From: Bacteroidales bacterium UBA3868
GTDB taxonomy: Bacteria; Bacteroidota; Bacteroidia; Bacteroidales; WCHB1-69
NCBI GenBank assembly: GCA_002392325.1
Contig: DGGS01000182.1
Span: forward strand, 1-8,468
DNA length: 8,468 nucleotides
Direction of reading: 5' to 3'
The stretch's first letter is position 1. Each line of letters starts with the position of its first letter. Below are positions 1 to 7,306 of this stretch, in pieces. A program made the translations under genes and the position numbers. The notes beneath the pieces were generated by a model. The model was not told the DNA's origin. It was given only the letters and a program-made list of their open reading frames with translations, and did no database searches.

Positions 1-1193
1 AGCACAATCATGTGACCGCTGTGGACATTGTGCCTGAACGCGTGGATATGGTAAACAACAAGAAATCACCGATTCAGGACGATTACATTGAAGAATATTT
101 GGCTCATAAACCGCTTGATCTACGCGCCACGCTGGATGCGGACGCCGGTTATCGGGATGCCGATTTCGTGGTGATTGCCGCCCCCACTAACTACGACAGT
201 CAGCGGAACTTCTTTGACACTTCGGCAGTGGAGGATGTCATCCAGAAAGTGTTGAAGGTCAATGAAAAAGCAATCATGGTGATCAAAAGCACCATTCCGG
301 TGGGTTATACCGTACAGGTGCGCGAGAAGTTCAAGGGTGCCGACGGCAAATTGCCGAACATCATCTTCGCGCCCGAGTTTCTGCGTGAGAGCAAAGCGCT
401 GTACGACAATCTCTATCCATCCCGTATCATCGTGGGATATGATCAAAACGATGCTTTTTTGGAGGAAAAAGCGCATGTTTTTGCGGATTTGATCAAGCAA
501 GGAGCTATCAAAGAGGATGTGCCGGTGCTTTTTATGGGGAGCACAGAGGCCGAGGCGGTGAAACTTTTCGCTAACACCTATCTTGCGCTCCGCGTTTCTT
601 ATTTCAATGAACTGGACACCTACGCCGAAATGAAAGGGCTGAACACCAAGCAGATCATTGACGGCGTGTGCCTGGATCCGCGTATCGGCACGCATTACAA
701 CAACCCCAGTTTCGGCTACGGCGGCTATTGCCTGCCCAAAGACACGAAACAACTTCTCGCCAATTACGCTGATGTGCCCCAAAACATGATGTCCGCCATC
801 GTGGAGAGTAACCGCACCCGCAAGGACTTTATCGCAGACCGCGTGCTCAACATGGCTGGCTATTACGATTACTATAACCGCGGCGACTTCAACCCTTCGG
901 AGGAGAAACAGTGCGTGGTGGGCGTTTACCGCCTGACCATGAAGAGCAACTCCGACAATTTCCGCCAATCCTCCATCCAAGGCGTGATGAAGCGCATCAA
1001 GGCAAAAGGGGCAACCGTGATTATCTACGAACCCACCCTGCAGGATGGCACTACTTTTTTCGGCAGTCTGGTGGTGAACGATTTGGAGAAGTTCAAAGCG
1101 GAGTCACAAGCCATCATCGCCAATCGCTATGATGCGTGCCTGGACGATGTGCACGAAAAAGTCTATACCCGTGATATTTTCATGAGAGATTAA
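1..1193 (+). CDS. ugd: UDP-glucose 6-dehydrogenase, N-terminus cut by window edge
   Basis: Oxidises UDP-glucose to UDP-glucuronate with two NAD+ in the cytoplasm, feeding uronic acid into surface polysaccharides. The reading frame is open from base 3 ([14 protein letters not shown]), which aligns with about residue 22 of E. coli Ugd. The Rossmann GxGxxG strand therefore lies outside the window, and the GTG at base 12 is an internal valine, not the start. About 396 codons are visible; the E. coli enzyme has 388 residues in total. Visible motifs are [18 protein letters not shown], the [20 protein letters not shown] helix with the conserved lysine, and [11 protein letters not shown], which carries the catalytic cysteine (codon 729-731). 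The C-terminal nucleotide-binding domain has [17 protein letters not shown], typical of the short bacterial Ugd class. The stop is TAA, 33 bases before the next dehydrogenase gene. Identity is secure from family motifs; the sugar fate is inferred from context. Confidence 0.95.
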   Translation, partial: HNHVTAVDIVPERVDMVNNKKSPIQDDYIEEYLAHKPLDLRATLDADAGYRDADFVVIAAPTNYDSQRNFFDTSAVEDVIQKVLKVNEKAIMVIKSTIPVGYTVQVREKFKGADGKLPNIIFAPEFLRESKALYDNLYPSRIIVGYDQNDAFLEEKAHVFADLIKQGAIKEDVPVLFMGSTEAEAVKLFANTYLALRVSYFNELDTYAEMKGLNTKQIIDGVCLDPRIGTHYNNPSFGYGGYCLPKDTKQLLANYADVPQNMMSAIVESNRTRKDFIADRVLNMAGYYDYYNRGDFNPSEEKQCVVGVYRLTMKSNSDNFRQSSIQGVMKRIKAKGATVIIYEPTLQDGTTFFGSLVVNDLEKFKAESQAIIANRYDACLDDVHEKVYTRDIFMRD

Positions 1194-1226
1194 TAAATTA
1201 CATAAAACAACTATAAAAACCTGATT

Positions 1227-2504
1227 ATGAATAATTTGAAGATTGCTGTAATAGGGTTGGGATATGTGGGACTCCCATTGGCCCGCCTCTTTTCCACAAA
1301 ATACCCCACGGTTGGTTTCGACATGAACCAATCGCGTGTGGATGCCTTGATGCAAGGCCATGACGCCACATTGGAAGTGGATGACGCTCTTTTGCAGGAG
1401 GCCATTGAAAAACACGGTTTCCGTTGCACAACGTGTTTGGACGATATTCGGGATTGCAATTTCTATGTGGTGGCGGTTCCCACTCCGGTGGACGAGAACA
1501 ACCGTCCGGACCTCAAACCGCTTTGGGGCGCGTCTGAAACCGTCGGCAAGGTGATTTCCAAGGGTGATGTGGTGGTGTATGAGTCCACCGTTTATCCCGG
1601 TGTTACGGAAGAGGAGTGTCTTCCTGTGGTGGAGAAGGTCTCCGGACTCAAGTTCAATGTGGATTTTTATGCCGGATATAGTCCTGAGCGTATCAATCCG
1701 GGCGACAAGCAGCATACAGTGGAGAAAATCAAGAAGGTGACTTCCGGTTCTAAACCCGAAATCGCCGACTTGGTGGATGAGGTGTACAACTCCGTGCTGG
1801 TGAACGGCACGCATAAGGCACCCAGCATAAAAGTGGCTGAAGCCTCCAAAATCATCGAGAACTCCCAGCGCGATGTGAATATCGCCTTCATGAACGAACT
1901 GGCCAAGATTTTCAACGCGATGGGCATTGACACGCACGATGTGATTGAGGCCGCCGCCAGCAAGTGGAATTTCATCAAACTCAGCCCCGGTCTTGTGGGC
2001 GGGCACTGCATCTCAGTGGATCCTTATTATCTCATCCAGAAGGCCCAGGTATATGGCGTTTTGCCTCGTGTGATGAGCAATGCGCGCCGTTTGAACGACG
2101 GCATGGGCGCGTATGTGGCCAATCAAACCATCAAGTGTATGAACAAGAAGGGTGTGATGGTGAAGGACTCCAAGATTCTTATTTTGGGAATTACATTCAA
2201 AGAGAACTGCCCCGATATCCGCAATACGAAAGTGGTGGACATCTATCATACATTGGAAGAATATACGGACAATATTACGGTTTACGACCCTTGGGCGAAT
2301 GCGGAGCATGTGAAACATGAGTACGGAATCGAGGTTAAGAATTCAAAGGACAAAATTCAAGAGTCTAAGTACGATGCCATCATATTGGCAGTGGCGCACA
2401 AGGAGTTTCTTGACATGGATGTGCGTGCCCTCGTCAAGGAAGGCGGCGTGGTGTATGATGTGAAAGGGGTTCTCCCGCGTGAGGTTGTGGATGCCCGATT
2501 GTGA
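1227..2504 (+). CDS. tviB: TviB/WbpO-type nucleotide-sugar dehydrogenase (UDP-HexNAc to uronate)
   Basis: A 425-residue NAD-dependent UDP-sugar 6-dehydrogenase. By family, such enzymes oxidise UDP-GlcNAc or UDP-GalNAc at C6 to the corresponding uronate for capsule, Vi-type or O-antigen polymers. In order: N-terminal Rossmann domain with GLGYVG (residues 10-15); VAVPTPVD (83-90) and YESTVYPG (118-125); dimerisation helix with EASKIIENSQRD (205-216), where Lys208 is the expected catalytic lysine; GLVGGHCISVDPYYL with the catalytic Cys261; and a C-terminal domain with FKENCPDIRNTKVVD and VYDVKG. KWNF and ENCPDIRNT are typical of the TviB/WbpO branch rather than of Ugd. The ATG start gives a normal N-terminus; no Shine-Dalgarno is visible. 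It follows ugd by 33 bases and precedes the beta-helix gene by 23, suggesting one operon. Whether the substrate is the GlcNAc or GalNAc form cannot be told from sequence alone; the symbol is assigned by family only. Confidence 0.93.
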   Translation: MNNLKIAVIGLGYVGLPLARLFSTKYPTVGFDMNQSRVDALMQGHDATLEVDDALLQEAIEKHGFRCTTCLDDIRDCNFYVVAVPTPVDENNRPDLKPLWGASETVGKVISKGDVVVYESTVYPGVTEEECLPVVEKVSGLKFNVDFYAGYSPERINPGDKQHTVEKIKKVTSGSKPEIADLVDEVYNSVLVNGTHKAPSIKVAEASKIIENSQRDVNIAFMNELAKIFNAMGIDTHDVIEAAASKWNFIKLSPGLVGGHCISVDPYYLIQKAQVYGVLPRVMSNARRLNDGMGAYVANQTIKCMNKKGVMVKDSKILILGITFKENCPDIRNTKVVDIYHTLEEYTDNITVYDPWANAEHVKHEYGIEVKNSKDKIQESKYDAIILAVAHKEFLDMDVRALVKEGGVVYDVKGVLPREVVDARL

Positions 2505-2527
2505 TCGTTGAATTAGTGCATTTTTCT

Positions 2528-4483
2528 ATGAAGAAATCAGTTGTCATTATTTTGCTGTTGTTTCTGTTCATGAAGTTGCCCGTTTTGGCACAAAACCAGT
2601 CCGATTCCGCAAAGAGCCAGTCGTTGTCTCCGATAGATTTCGGCCTTTTTGAAGCCCAATCTGATTCGGAACGCTACGAAGTGCTCTATAAGACGCATAT
2701 AGCTGCGCTGAAAGCGGATGTGGATGTGGATTATAGTGGGATTGACACGCTGACCATTGAGGTGACCAAAACATCGCAACGCATCCCTCTGGGCCGGGTT
2801 TCCGATTTCAAGGGATTGCGTCTGCGTGTCCGCAACAAAAGCAAATTGACCTATCTTTTTGAGCGCAAACAATCCGCAAAGAGTATAACCATTGACAAGT
2901 CATTGCTAGACGGGGAGGATTTTTCTTCGGTCCCCGAACTGGCAATGGGCCTTTATCAGCTGACGATAGAGGACCAGAACCCTTGGGTGGAGAAGCGCGA
3001 AGGGCACAACTACGCCGCTACTCGCCGCGATATCCTGCTCATTTGTGACGGATTGAGCCGCAACAATACGGTCGCACCCTATAATAATGCGTATTCCGAT
3101 CCCAAATGCACCCTTTGTGCCATGGACGAGGATGAGAAACCTGTTGTGATACAGAATCTTACATTTCTGCGTGATGAGGGCAACACTTACAAGGTAATGC
3201 TGTTCTCCATCAGTCAGCAAAACAATTTGCAATTCCGCAACATCACCGTCAAGACTCCTGACAGCAAGCTCACCGCAGACGCTGTTTTCGATATCAGTAA
3301 CTGCACCAATGTGTTGTTTGAGAATGTCACCATCGATGGAACTTACTCGCGCAGCGACTATTATGGTTATGGAATCCTGATGAATAATGTGTGGAACAGC
3401 CGTTTTGTCCGCCTCGTGGGACATGCCAAATGGGGGATTTTCGGCACCAACAATATCAATATGGCCACATTGCAGGAGTGCGACCTTAATAGGTTCGACA
3501 TACACTGTTATGGTAGGGATGTGGAGATGAAAAGTTGCAAGTTCAGCAATCTTTACAATCAGTTTTCGTCTTTATATGGCACATTGTCCTATAAAAAATG
3601 CCGTTTTGTGAATTTTGTTCCGGTTTTGTTGGAGCCCTCCTACAATGCTTATACTCCTTTCGAGCTAAAGATAGAGGATTGTGTGTTTGATGCTTCGTCC
3701 AGTCGTTATTTCCTTGTTTCTGCTGGAAAATTGGATGGACCTGCCAATACCCGTCCCGAATTGGCAAAAAAATGCTGGCCGAATGTCACCATTAAGAATA
3801 TGACCGTAAATGTGCCGGATGATGTGAACCAGTTTGTCATTTTCAATCCCAAGACCAAACAAGAGAAGGAAAATGTGATTTATTCCCTTAACAAACTGAT
3901 CATTAATGGTTTGAAATTCAATTATTCGGGCAGTGGCCATGCGGCGGATTTGTACCTCTCCAACCGTTATGTGAAGTTGGGCCAGGGATACCAATGTGAT
4001 ATCAGTCATTTGGATATCATCCCGGTTGCCGATGCGAAAATCGCGCAAGCTGAAACCAAGTACAAGTATCCCGCCAGTCTGCATTTGAATTTGCGCTATT
4101 CTGCCAAGGATGTCATTAAGGTTTCCAATTCGCGCCTGAACTACAATGTGAATGCCAACGAGGCCTATACTATTGTGTTTGAGCGCTGTACATTGGGCCA
4201 TGTGCGCTACACTTCCGCGCAAAACAGCGCCAAAAGGACCTACAAGAATTGTAATATATATCTGAATTGTTCCGATGACATCTTCTATTTCATCGACAAT
4301 CATGCGGTGTATAAAGGTTCCTTATTCATCCCTTGCGATCCCAAGCGCCAGTTGAGTTTCACCGGCAGCAACAATGATGTGATTATGAAAGATTGTCGGG
4401 TGCGCAATCGCCCGCACTTGATGTTCAAAGGGTCGCAGGACAACCGGGAGTTCAAGAATTTCCAGTTGAAAGGCAAGCGATAA
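2528..4483 (+). CDS. secreted right-handed parallel beta-helix protein, function unknown
   Basis: A 651-residue exported protein. Residues 1-21 form a clear type I signal peptide: MKK, a long hydrophobic core of I, L, V and F, then PVLA before QNQ, with probable cleavage after Ala21. There is no lipobox cysteine. Residues about 30-165 form an N-terminal domain I do not recognise. From about 165 to 625 runs a series of beta-helix coils, seen as a recurring strand pattern: NVLFENVTID (261-270), TLQECDL, VEMKSCKF, LSYKKCRF, LKIEDCVF, VTIKNMTV, IVFERCTL, RTYKNCNI and VIMKDCRV. Cysteine or asparagine repeats at the same turn position. The fold is that of pectin-lyase-like proteins, which include polysaccharide lyases and uronate epimerases, but I see no defining catalytic motif. 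It follows two UDP-uronate-forming enzymes, so action on, or binding of, an acidic surface polymer is an inference. ATG 2528 is preferred over GTG 2501, which would put nine polar residues before the signal peptide. Confidence 0.82.
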   Translation: MKKSVVIILLLFLFMKLPVLAQNQSDSAKSQSLSPIDFGLFEAQSDSERYEVLYKTHIAALKADVDVDYSGIDTLTIEVTKTSQRIPLGRVSDFKGLRLRVRNKSKLTYLFERKQSAKSITIDKSLLDGEDFSSVPELAMGLYQLTIEDQNPWVEKREGHNYAATRRDILLICDGLSRNNTVAPYNNAYSDPKCTLCAMDEDEKPVVIQNLTFLRDEGNTYKVMLFSISQQNNLQFRNITVKTPDSKLTADAVFDISNCTNVLFENVTIDGTYSRSDYYGYGILMNNVWNSRFVRLVGHAKWGIFGTNNINMATLQECDLNRFDIHCYGRDVEMKSCKFSNLYNQFSSLYGTLSYKKCRFVNFVPVLLEPSYNAYTPFELKIEDCVFDASSSRYFLVSAGKLDGPANTRPELAKKCWPNVTIKNMTVNVPDDVNQFVIFNPKTKQEKENVIYSLNKLIINGLKFNYSGSGHAADLYLSNRYVKLGQGYQCDISHLDIIPVADAKIAQAETKYKYPASLHLNLRYSAKDVIKVSNSRLNYNVNANEAYTIVFERCTLGHVRYTSAQNSAKRTYKNCNIYLNCSDDIFYFIDNHAVYKGSLFIPCDPKRQLSFTGSNNDVIMKDCRVRNRPHLMFKGSQDNREFKNFQLKGKR

Positions 4484-4485
4484 AC

Positions 4486-4519
4486 AAAAAAACAGCATCC
4501 ATTCGGATGCTGTTTTTTT
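4486..4519. terminator. bidirectional intrinsic terminator between convergent blocks
   Basis: A perfect 15-base-pair inverted repeat: arms 4486-4500 and 4505-4519, loop ATTC. The core AACAGCATCC pairs with GGATGCTGTT. The flanking A5 and T5 extend the stem and supply a U tract in both directions. It begins two bases after the beta-helix stop codon and ends 18 bases before the ftsZ stop, so it can end the sugar-gene transcript on the plus strand and the ftsQ-ftsA-ftsZ transcript on the minus strand. Confidence 0.93.
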
Positions 4520-4537
4520 CATAGATAATTATTACTT

Positions 4538-5881
4538 TTAGTCAGCGAGATCAGTAAAGAGTTCTCTTATATCGTTGTTCCCTTCATACATCGGTTGGAA
4601 GTTCATGGTCATGGTTTCCGTGGGAGCGGAAGACTCCATGATTTTGTACCGGTTGATGGCAGGAGTTTGGGTTACGATATCGAAATTGGAAAAGATATCG
4701 CCGTCATCTTTTATTTTTTGAGGGCCAGCCGGTCTGTTCTGCTCGAAAGCGAAAGGGTCTTCGGGCATGTTGTTGGTTTGTGCGGCTGGTTGGGCGCTCA
4801 CGTTGGGAATGAGGTTGTCAATGTCGTTATTAGGTGTATCTTGGGTGAAGATAACCTCATTTTTCTTCTCCTCATTGAACACGATTGTGCGTTCTTGTTT
4901 GGGTTCAGCTTTGGAATTGAAATTGGTAACGATGACCGAAAGTTTGATGGACTCGCCCAGACTCTCGTCCAAACCGCGTCCCCAGATAACACGGGCGTTG
5001 CGGCTTTGGATTTTCTCGAATTTCTCGGTGAGACTGTCCAATTCCGACATTTTGAGTTTCTTGTCGGGACCATAACTGATGAAGAACAGGAAGTTCTGTG
5101 CTTCGGAGATGGCGTTTTCGTCCAATAACGGACAATCCAGAGCGTCTTGAACCACTTTCTCAACGCGGTTTTCGCCTTGGGCGACTGCCAAGCCGAGCAT
5201 GGCTTTTCCGCTGTCTTTCATGATGGTTTGAACATCGTTGAAGTCCACATTCTGGGCGTAGTTCACGGTGATCAACTCAGCGATGCACTTCACGGCGTTT
5301 TTGAGGACATCATCGGCATATCCGAATGCGCTGTCCAAATCCTCATCGTTGTAGTACTTGATCACATTTTGGTTTTTGATGGTGATGAGGGAGTCCACAT
5401 GTTTGGACAGTTCGTTGATACCCTCGTTGGCCAGTCGTGTGCGTTCCGCACCTTCAAATTTGAAGGGGGTGGTGACCACACCGATGGTGAGAATGCCCAT
5501 GTCGTGCGCTATTTCAGCGATGACGGGGGAAGCACCGGTGCCGGTGCCTTTACCCATACCGGCGGTGATGAAGAGCATGCGGGTTTCCTTTCCGATGAAC
5601 TCTTGGATCCGTTCTTTGCTTTCCATGGCGTATTGGCGTGCAACTTCGGGTTGTGCTCCGGCGCCCAAGCCGTTGCCTAATAACAGTTTGTCGGGCACGG
5701 GCGTGCTTTCCAGGTGGCCACGGTCCGTATTGCAAATCAGGAAGTCAACACCTACGATGCCTTCGCTGTACATGTGTTTTACAGCATTGCTGCCGCCACC
5801 GCCAACACCAATGACTTTGATGATGGATGAAGGGCTGGCTTTTTCGCCATAATCCGGTGTGAAATTAATTTTATCTGTCAT
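4538..5881 (-). CDS. ftsZ: cell division GTPase FtsZ
   Basis: Tubulin-like GTPase that polymerises into the cytoplasmic Z ring and recruits the division machinery. It has 447 residues. The N-terminal GTP-binding domain has GVGGGGSNAV (25-34), NTD (51-53), the signature loop AGMGKGTGTGASP (107-119) and TTPFKFEGAERTRLA (137-151). The synergy (T7) loop NVDFNDV (211-217) carries the aspartates needed for GTP hydrolysis by the neighbouring subunit. The C-terminal subdomain runs to about residue 320 and is followed by a low-complexity linker rich in N, Q, P and D (about 325-405). Two oddities: Lys111 stands where the family normally has glycine in GGGTGTG, and the protein ends in an acidic NNDIRELFTDLAD rather than an IPAFLR-type tail. 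The start ATG (5881-5879) lies 44 bases after ftsA with no good Shine-Dalgarno. It is the last gene of the division block, and the shared terminator lies just beyond it. Confidence 0.97.
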   Translation of the reverse strand: MTDKINFTPDYGEKASPSSIIKVIGVGGGGSNAVKHMYSEGIVGVDFLICNTDRGHLESTPVPDKLLLGNGLGAGAQPEVARQYAMESKERIQEFIGKETRMLFITAGMGKGTGTGASPVIAEIAHDMGILTIGVVTTPFKFEGAERTRLANEGINELSKHVDSLITIKNQNVIKYYNDEDLDSAFGYADDVLKNAVKCIAELITVNYAQNVDFNDVQTIMKDSGKAMLGLAVAQGENRVEKVVQDALDCPLLDENAISEAQNFLFFISYGPDKKLKMSELDSLTEKFEKIQSRNARVIWGRGLDESLGESIKLSVIVTNFNSKAEPKQERTIVFNEEKKNEVIFTQDTPNNDIDNLIPNVSAQPAAQTNNMPEDPFAFEQNRPAGPQKIKDDGDIFSNFDIVTQTPAINRYKIMESSAPTETMTMNFQPMYEGNNDIRELFTDLAD

Positions 5882-5925
5882 AATTATGAATGGTTTTTTA
5901 TTATTCTTACTTAGGTTTGGTCAGG

Positions 5926-7281
5926 TTAGGATATGCTTTCCAGGAGGTCTTTGAGATATCCTGGAATCTTTTCGAAAATATTGACTTTGTTGGGGTCTTT
6001 CTCTTTTGCGGTTTTGACTTTGGGCTCTTTTTTGCGTTTGCCGCCGAAGAGTCCGCTGCCGCTTTTCTCACTGTCGTCTTTCGTCTCATGGGCAACTGGA
6101 GCCGTGGTGATGTTTTCCGTCTCAATGCCGAACTTGAGCAATCCGAGAGCAGTGGCAAACATGGGGTGCTTGAGTTCGGTGGGGATGTTGTGCGCGAAAC
6201 TGGCACCAGGCACGCCTATGCGCACGGGCAACTGCATGGAGAACTGGCACAACTCACGGATGTTGCGGAGGTTGGCGCCACCGCCGGTGAGCACGAGACC
6301 GGCAAAAAGACGGTCCTTGTATCCGGAATTCTCAATCTCGTTCTTGACGATGTTGATAATCTCCTCCTGCACACGGCAGTATATAATCTGAGCCAAGTTG
6401 TATTCGCTGATCTGGATGGCGTCTTGCCCGTACGGTCTGGGAATGGTGATGATGTTGTTGGCGTTGCTCTTCTCCACCACACAGGTGCCGTAACGTATTT
6501 TCAGTTGCTCAGCCACATCTTCCGAGATATGGCACACTTGCGAAATGTCTTTGGTGATGATGTTTCCGCCGATAGGGATCACTTTGGTGAAAACAGGGTT
6601 GCCGTCCACAAAGATGACCATGTCGGTGGTTCCACCGCCGATGTCAACCAGCACCACACCCTCTTTTTTCTCATCCTCGCTCAGGCAGGCCAAACCGGAT
6701 GCGATGGGTTCGAGTACGATGTCGCGGACTTCCAAACCGGCGTCATTCACGCATTTTACGATTTTGCTGATTTCACGCACATTGCCGGTGATGATTTGAT
6801 ACAGGCCGATGACCTCATTGCCGAGCTCGCCAACCGGGTCAAGCGTCTCGCGTGAATGGTCAATCTGGTAGCGCTGGGGAATCACATCGATAATCTCCTC
6901 CCCGGGGTTCAAGGTCACTTTGAACACATCCTTCTTCAACTGCTCGATCTCCTCCTTGCTGATGGGTTCTTCCAGACCGTGACGGTAAAGTATGTGGTTG
7001 TATTTGCTGGTCTTGATGTGATGACCGGCAATGCCGGCATATACCGACTCAATCTCCTGGTTGGAGCGCTGGGTGGCAATGTCTTTGGAAAGGGTGATGC
7101 CTTCTGTGGTTTTGAGGATATTCTTGATTTCACCGAACTCCACGCCGCTGGACTCGCTCTTGCCATAGCCCACTACCTCTATCTGTCCGTTGTCGTTACG
7201 AAAACCTATTACAGTGGCGATTTTTGTTGTACCGATGTCAAGGCCCACCACCATGCCGTTATTCGTAGAAGTTTTATCCAT
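5926..7281 (-). CDS. ftsA: cell division protein FtsA, actin-like Z-ring membrane tether
   Basis: Actin-family ATPase that binds FtsZ and ties the Z ring to the inner face of the cytoplasmic membrane. It has 451 residues. Domains in order: phosphate-1 motif VVGLDIGTTK (11-20); the SHS2/1C domain specific to FtsA (about 85-165, starting near AGIAGHHI); phosphate-2 motif VDIGGGTTD (212-220); adenosine-binding LTGGGA (331-336); and the final actin-fold helices with HPMFATALGLLKFG (372-385). A highly charged lysine-rich linker (about 400-433) then leads to a C-terminal amphipathic helix, NIFEKIPGYLKDLLESI (434-450), the expected membrane-targeting sequence. The start ATG lies 25 bases after the ftsQ stop. 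The gap carries two tandem copies of an AAGGA-containing unit, so this gene has a better ribosome binding site than its neighbours. ftsZ follows 44 bases downstream on the same strand, the classical order. Confidence 0.97.
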   Translation of the reverse strand: MDKTSTNNGMVVGLDIGTTKIATVIGFRNDNGQIEVVGYGKSESSGVEFGEIKNILKTTEGITLSKDIATQRSNQEIESVYAGIAGHHIKTSKYNHILYRHGLEEPISKEEIEQLKKDVFKVTLNPGEEIIDVIPQRYQIDHSRETLDPVGELGNEVIGLYQIITGNVREISKIVKCVNDAGLEVRDIVLEPIASGLACLSEDEKKEGVVLVDIGGGTTDMVIFVDGNPVFTKVIPIGGNIITKDISQVCHISEDVAEQLKIRYGTCVVEKSNANNIITIPRPYGQDAIQISEYNLAQIIYCRVQEEIINIVKNEIENSGYKDRLFAGLVLTGGGANLRNIRELCQFSMQLPVRIGVPGASFAHNIPTELKHPMFATALGLLKFGIETENITTAPVAHETKDDSEKSGSGLFGGKRKKEPKVKTAKEKDPNKVNIFEKIPGYLKDLLESIS

Positions 7282-7285
7282 AATA

Positions 7286-7305
7286 TCCTTGTTTTTCCTT
7301 GTTTT
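7286..7305 (-). repeat. tandem 10-base duplication carrying two Shine-Dalgarno-like sites before ftsA
   Basis: On the minus strand the unit AAAACAAGGA occurs twice, head to tail and without mismatch (7305-7296 and 7295-7286), followed by TATT and the ftsA ATG. The two units fill 20 of the 25 bases between ftsQ and ftsA. Each contains AAGGA, a partial match to the anti-Shine-Dalgarno, ending 4 and 14 bases before the start codon. The repeat is seen directly; a role in ftsA translation is inference. Confidence 0.75.
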
Positions 7306-7306
7306 G

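Noticed and set aside
12..14. GTG as the start of ugd
   Set aside because: The frame is open upstream to the window edge and the preceding residues (HNH) continue the family alignment, so the gene is truncated rather than starting here.
120..2006. Long minus-strand open frames of 286 and 300 residues opposite ugd and tviB
   Set aside because: They lie entirely opposite well-supported dehydrogenase genes, are rich in His, Val and Ile as expected of reverse-frame translation, and show no recognisable domain.
2906..4303. Minus-strand open frames of 199 and 212 residues opposite the beta-helix gene
   Set aside because: The plus-strand frame has a signal peptide and regular repeats; the reverse frames have neither, and no sensible start region.
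4595..5680. Plus-strand open frames of 177 residues opposite ftsZ
   Set aside because: The ftsZ frame on the other strand is unambiguous throughout, so these are shadows.
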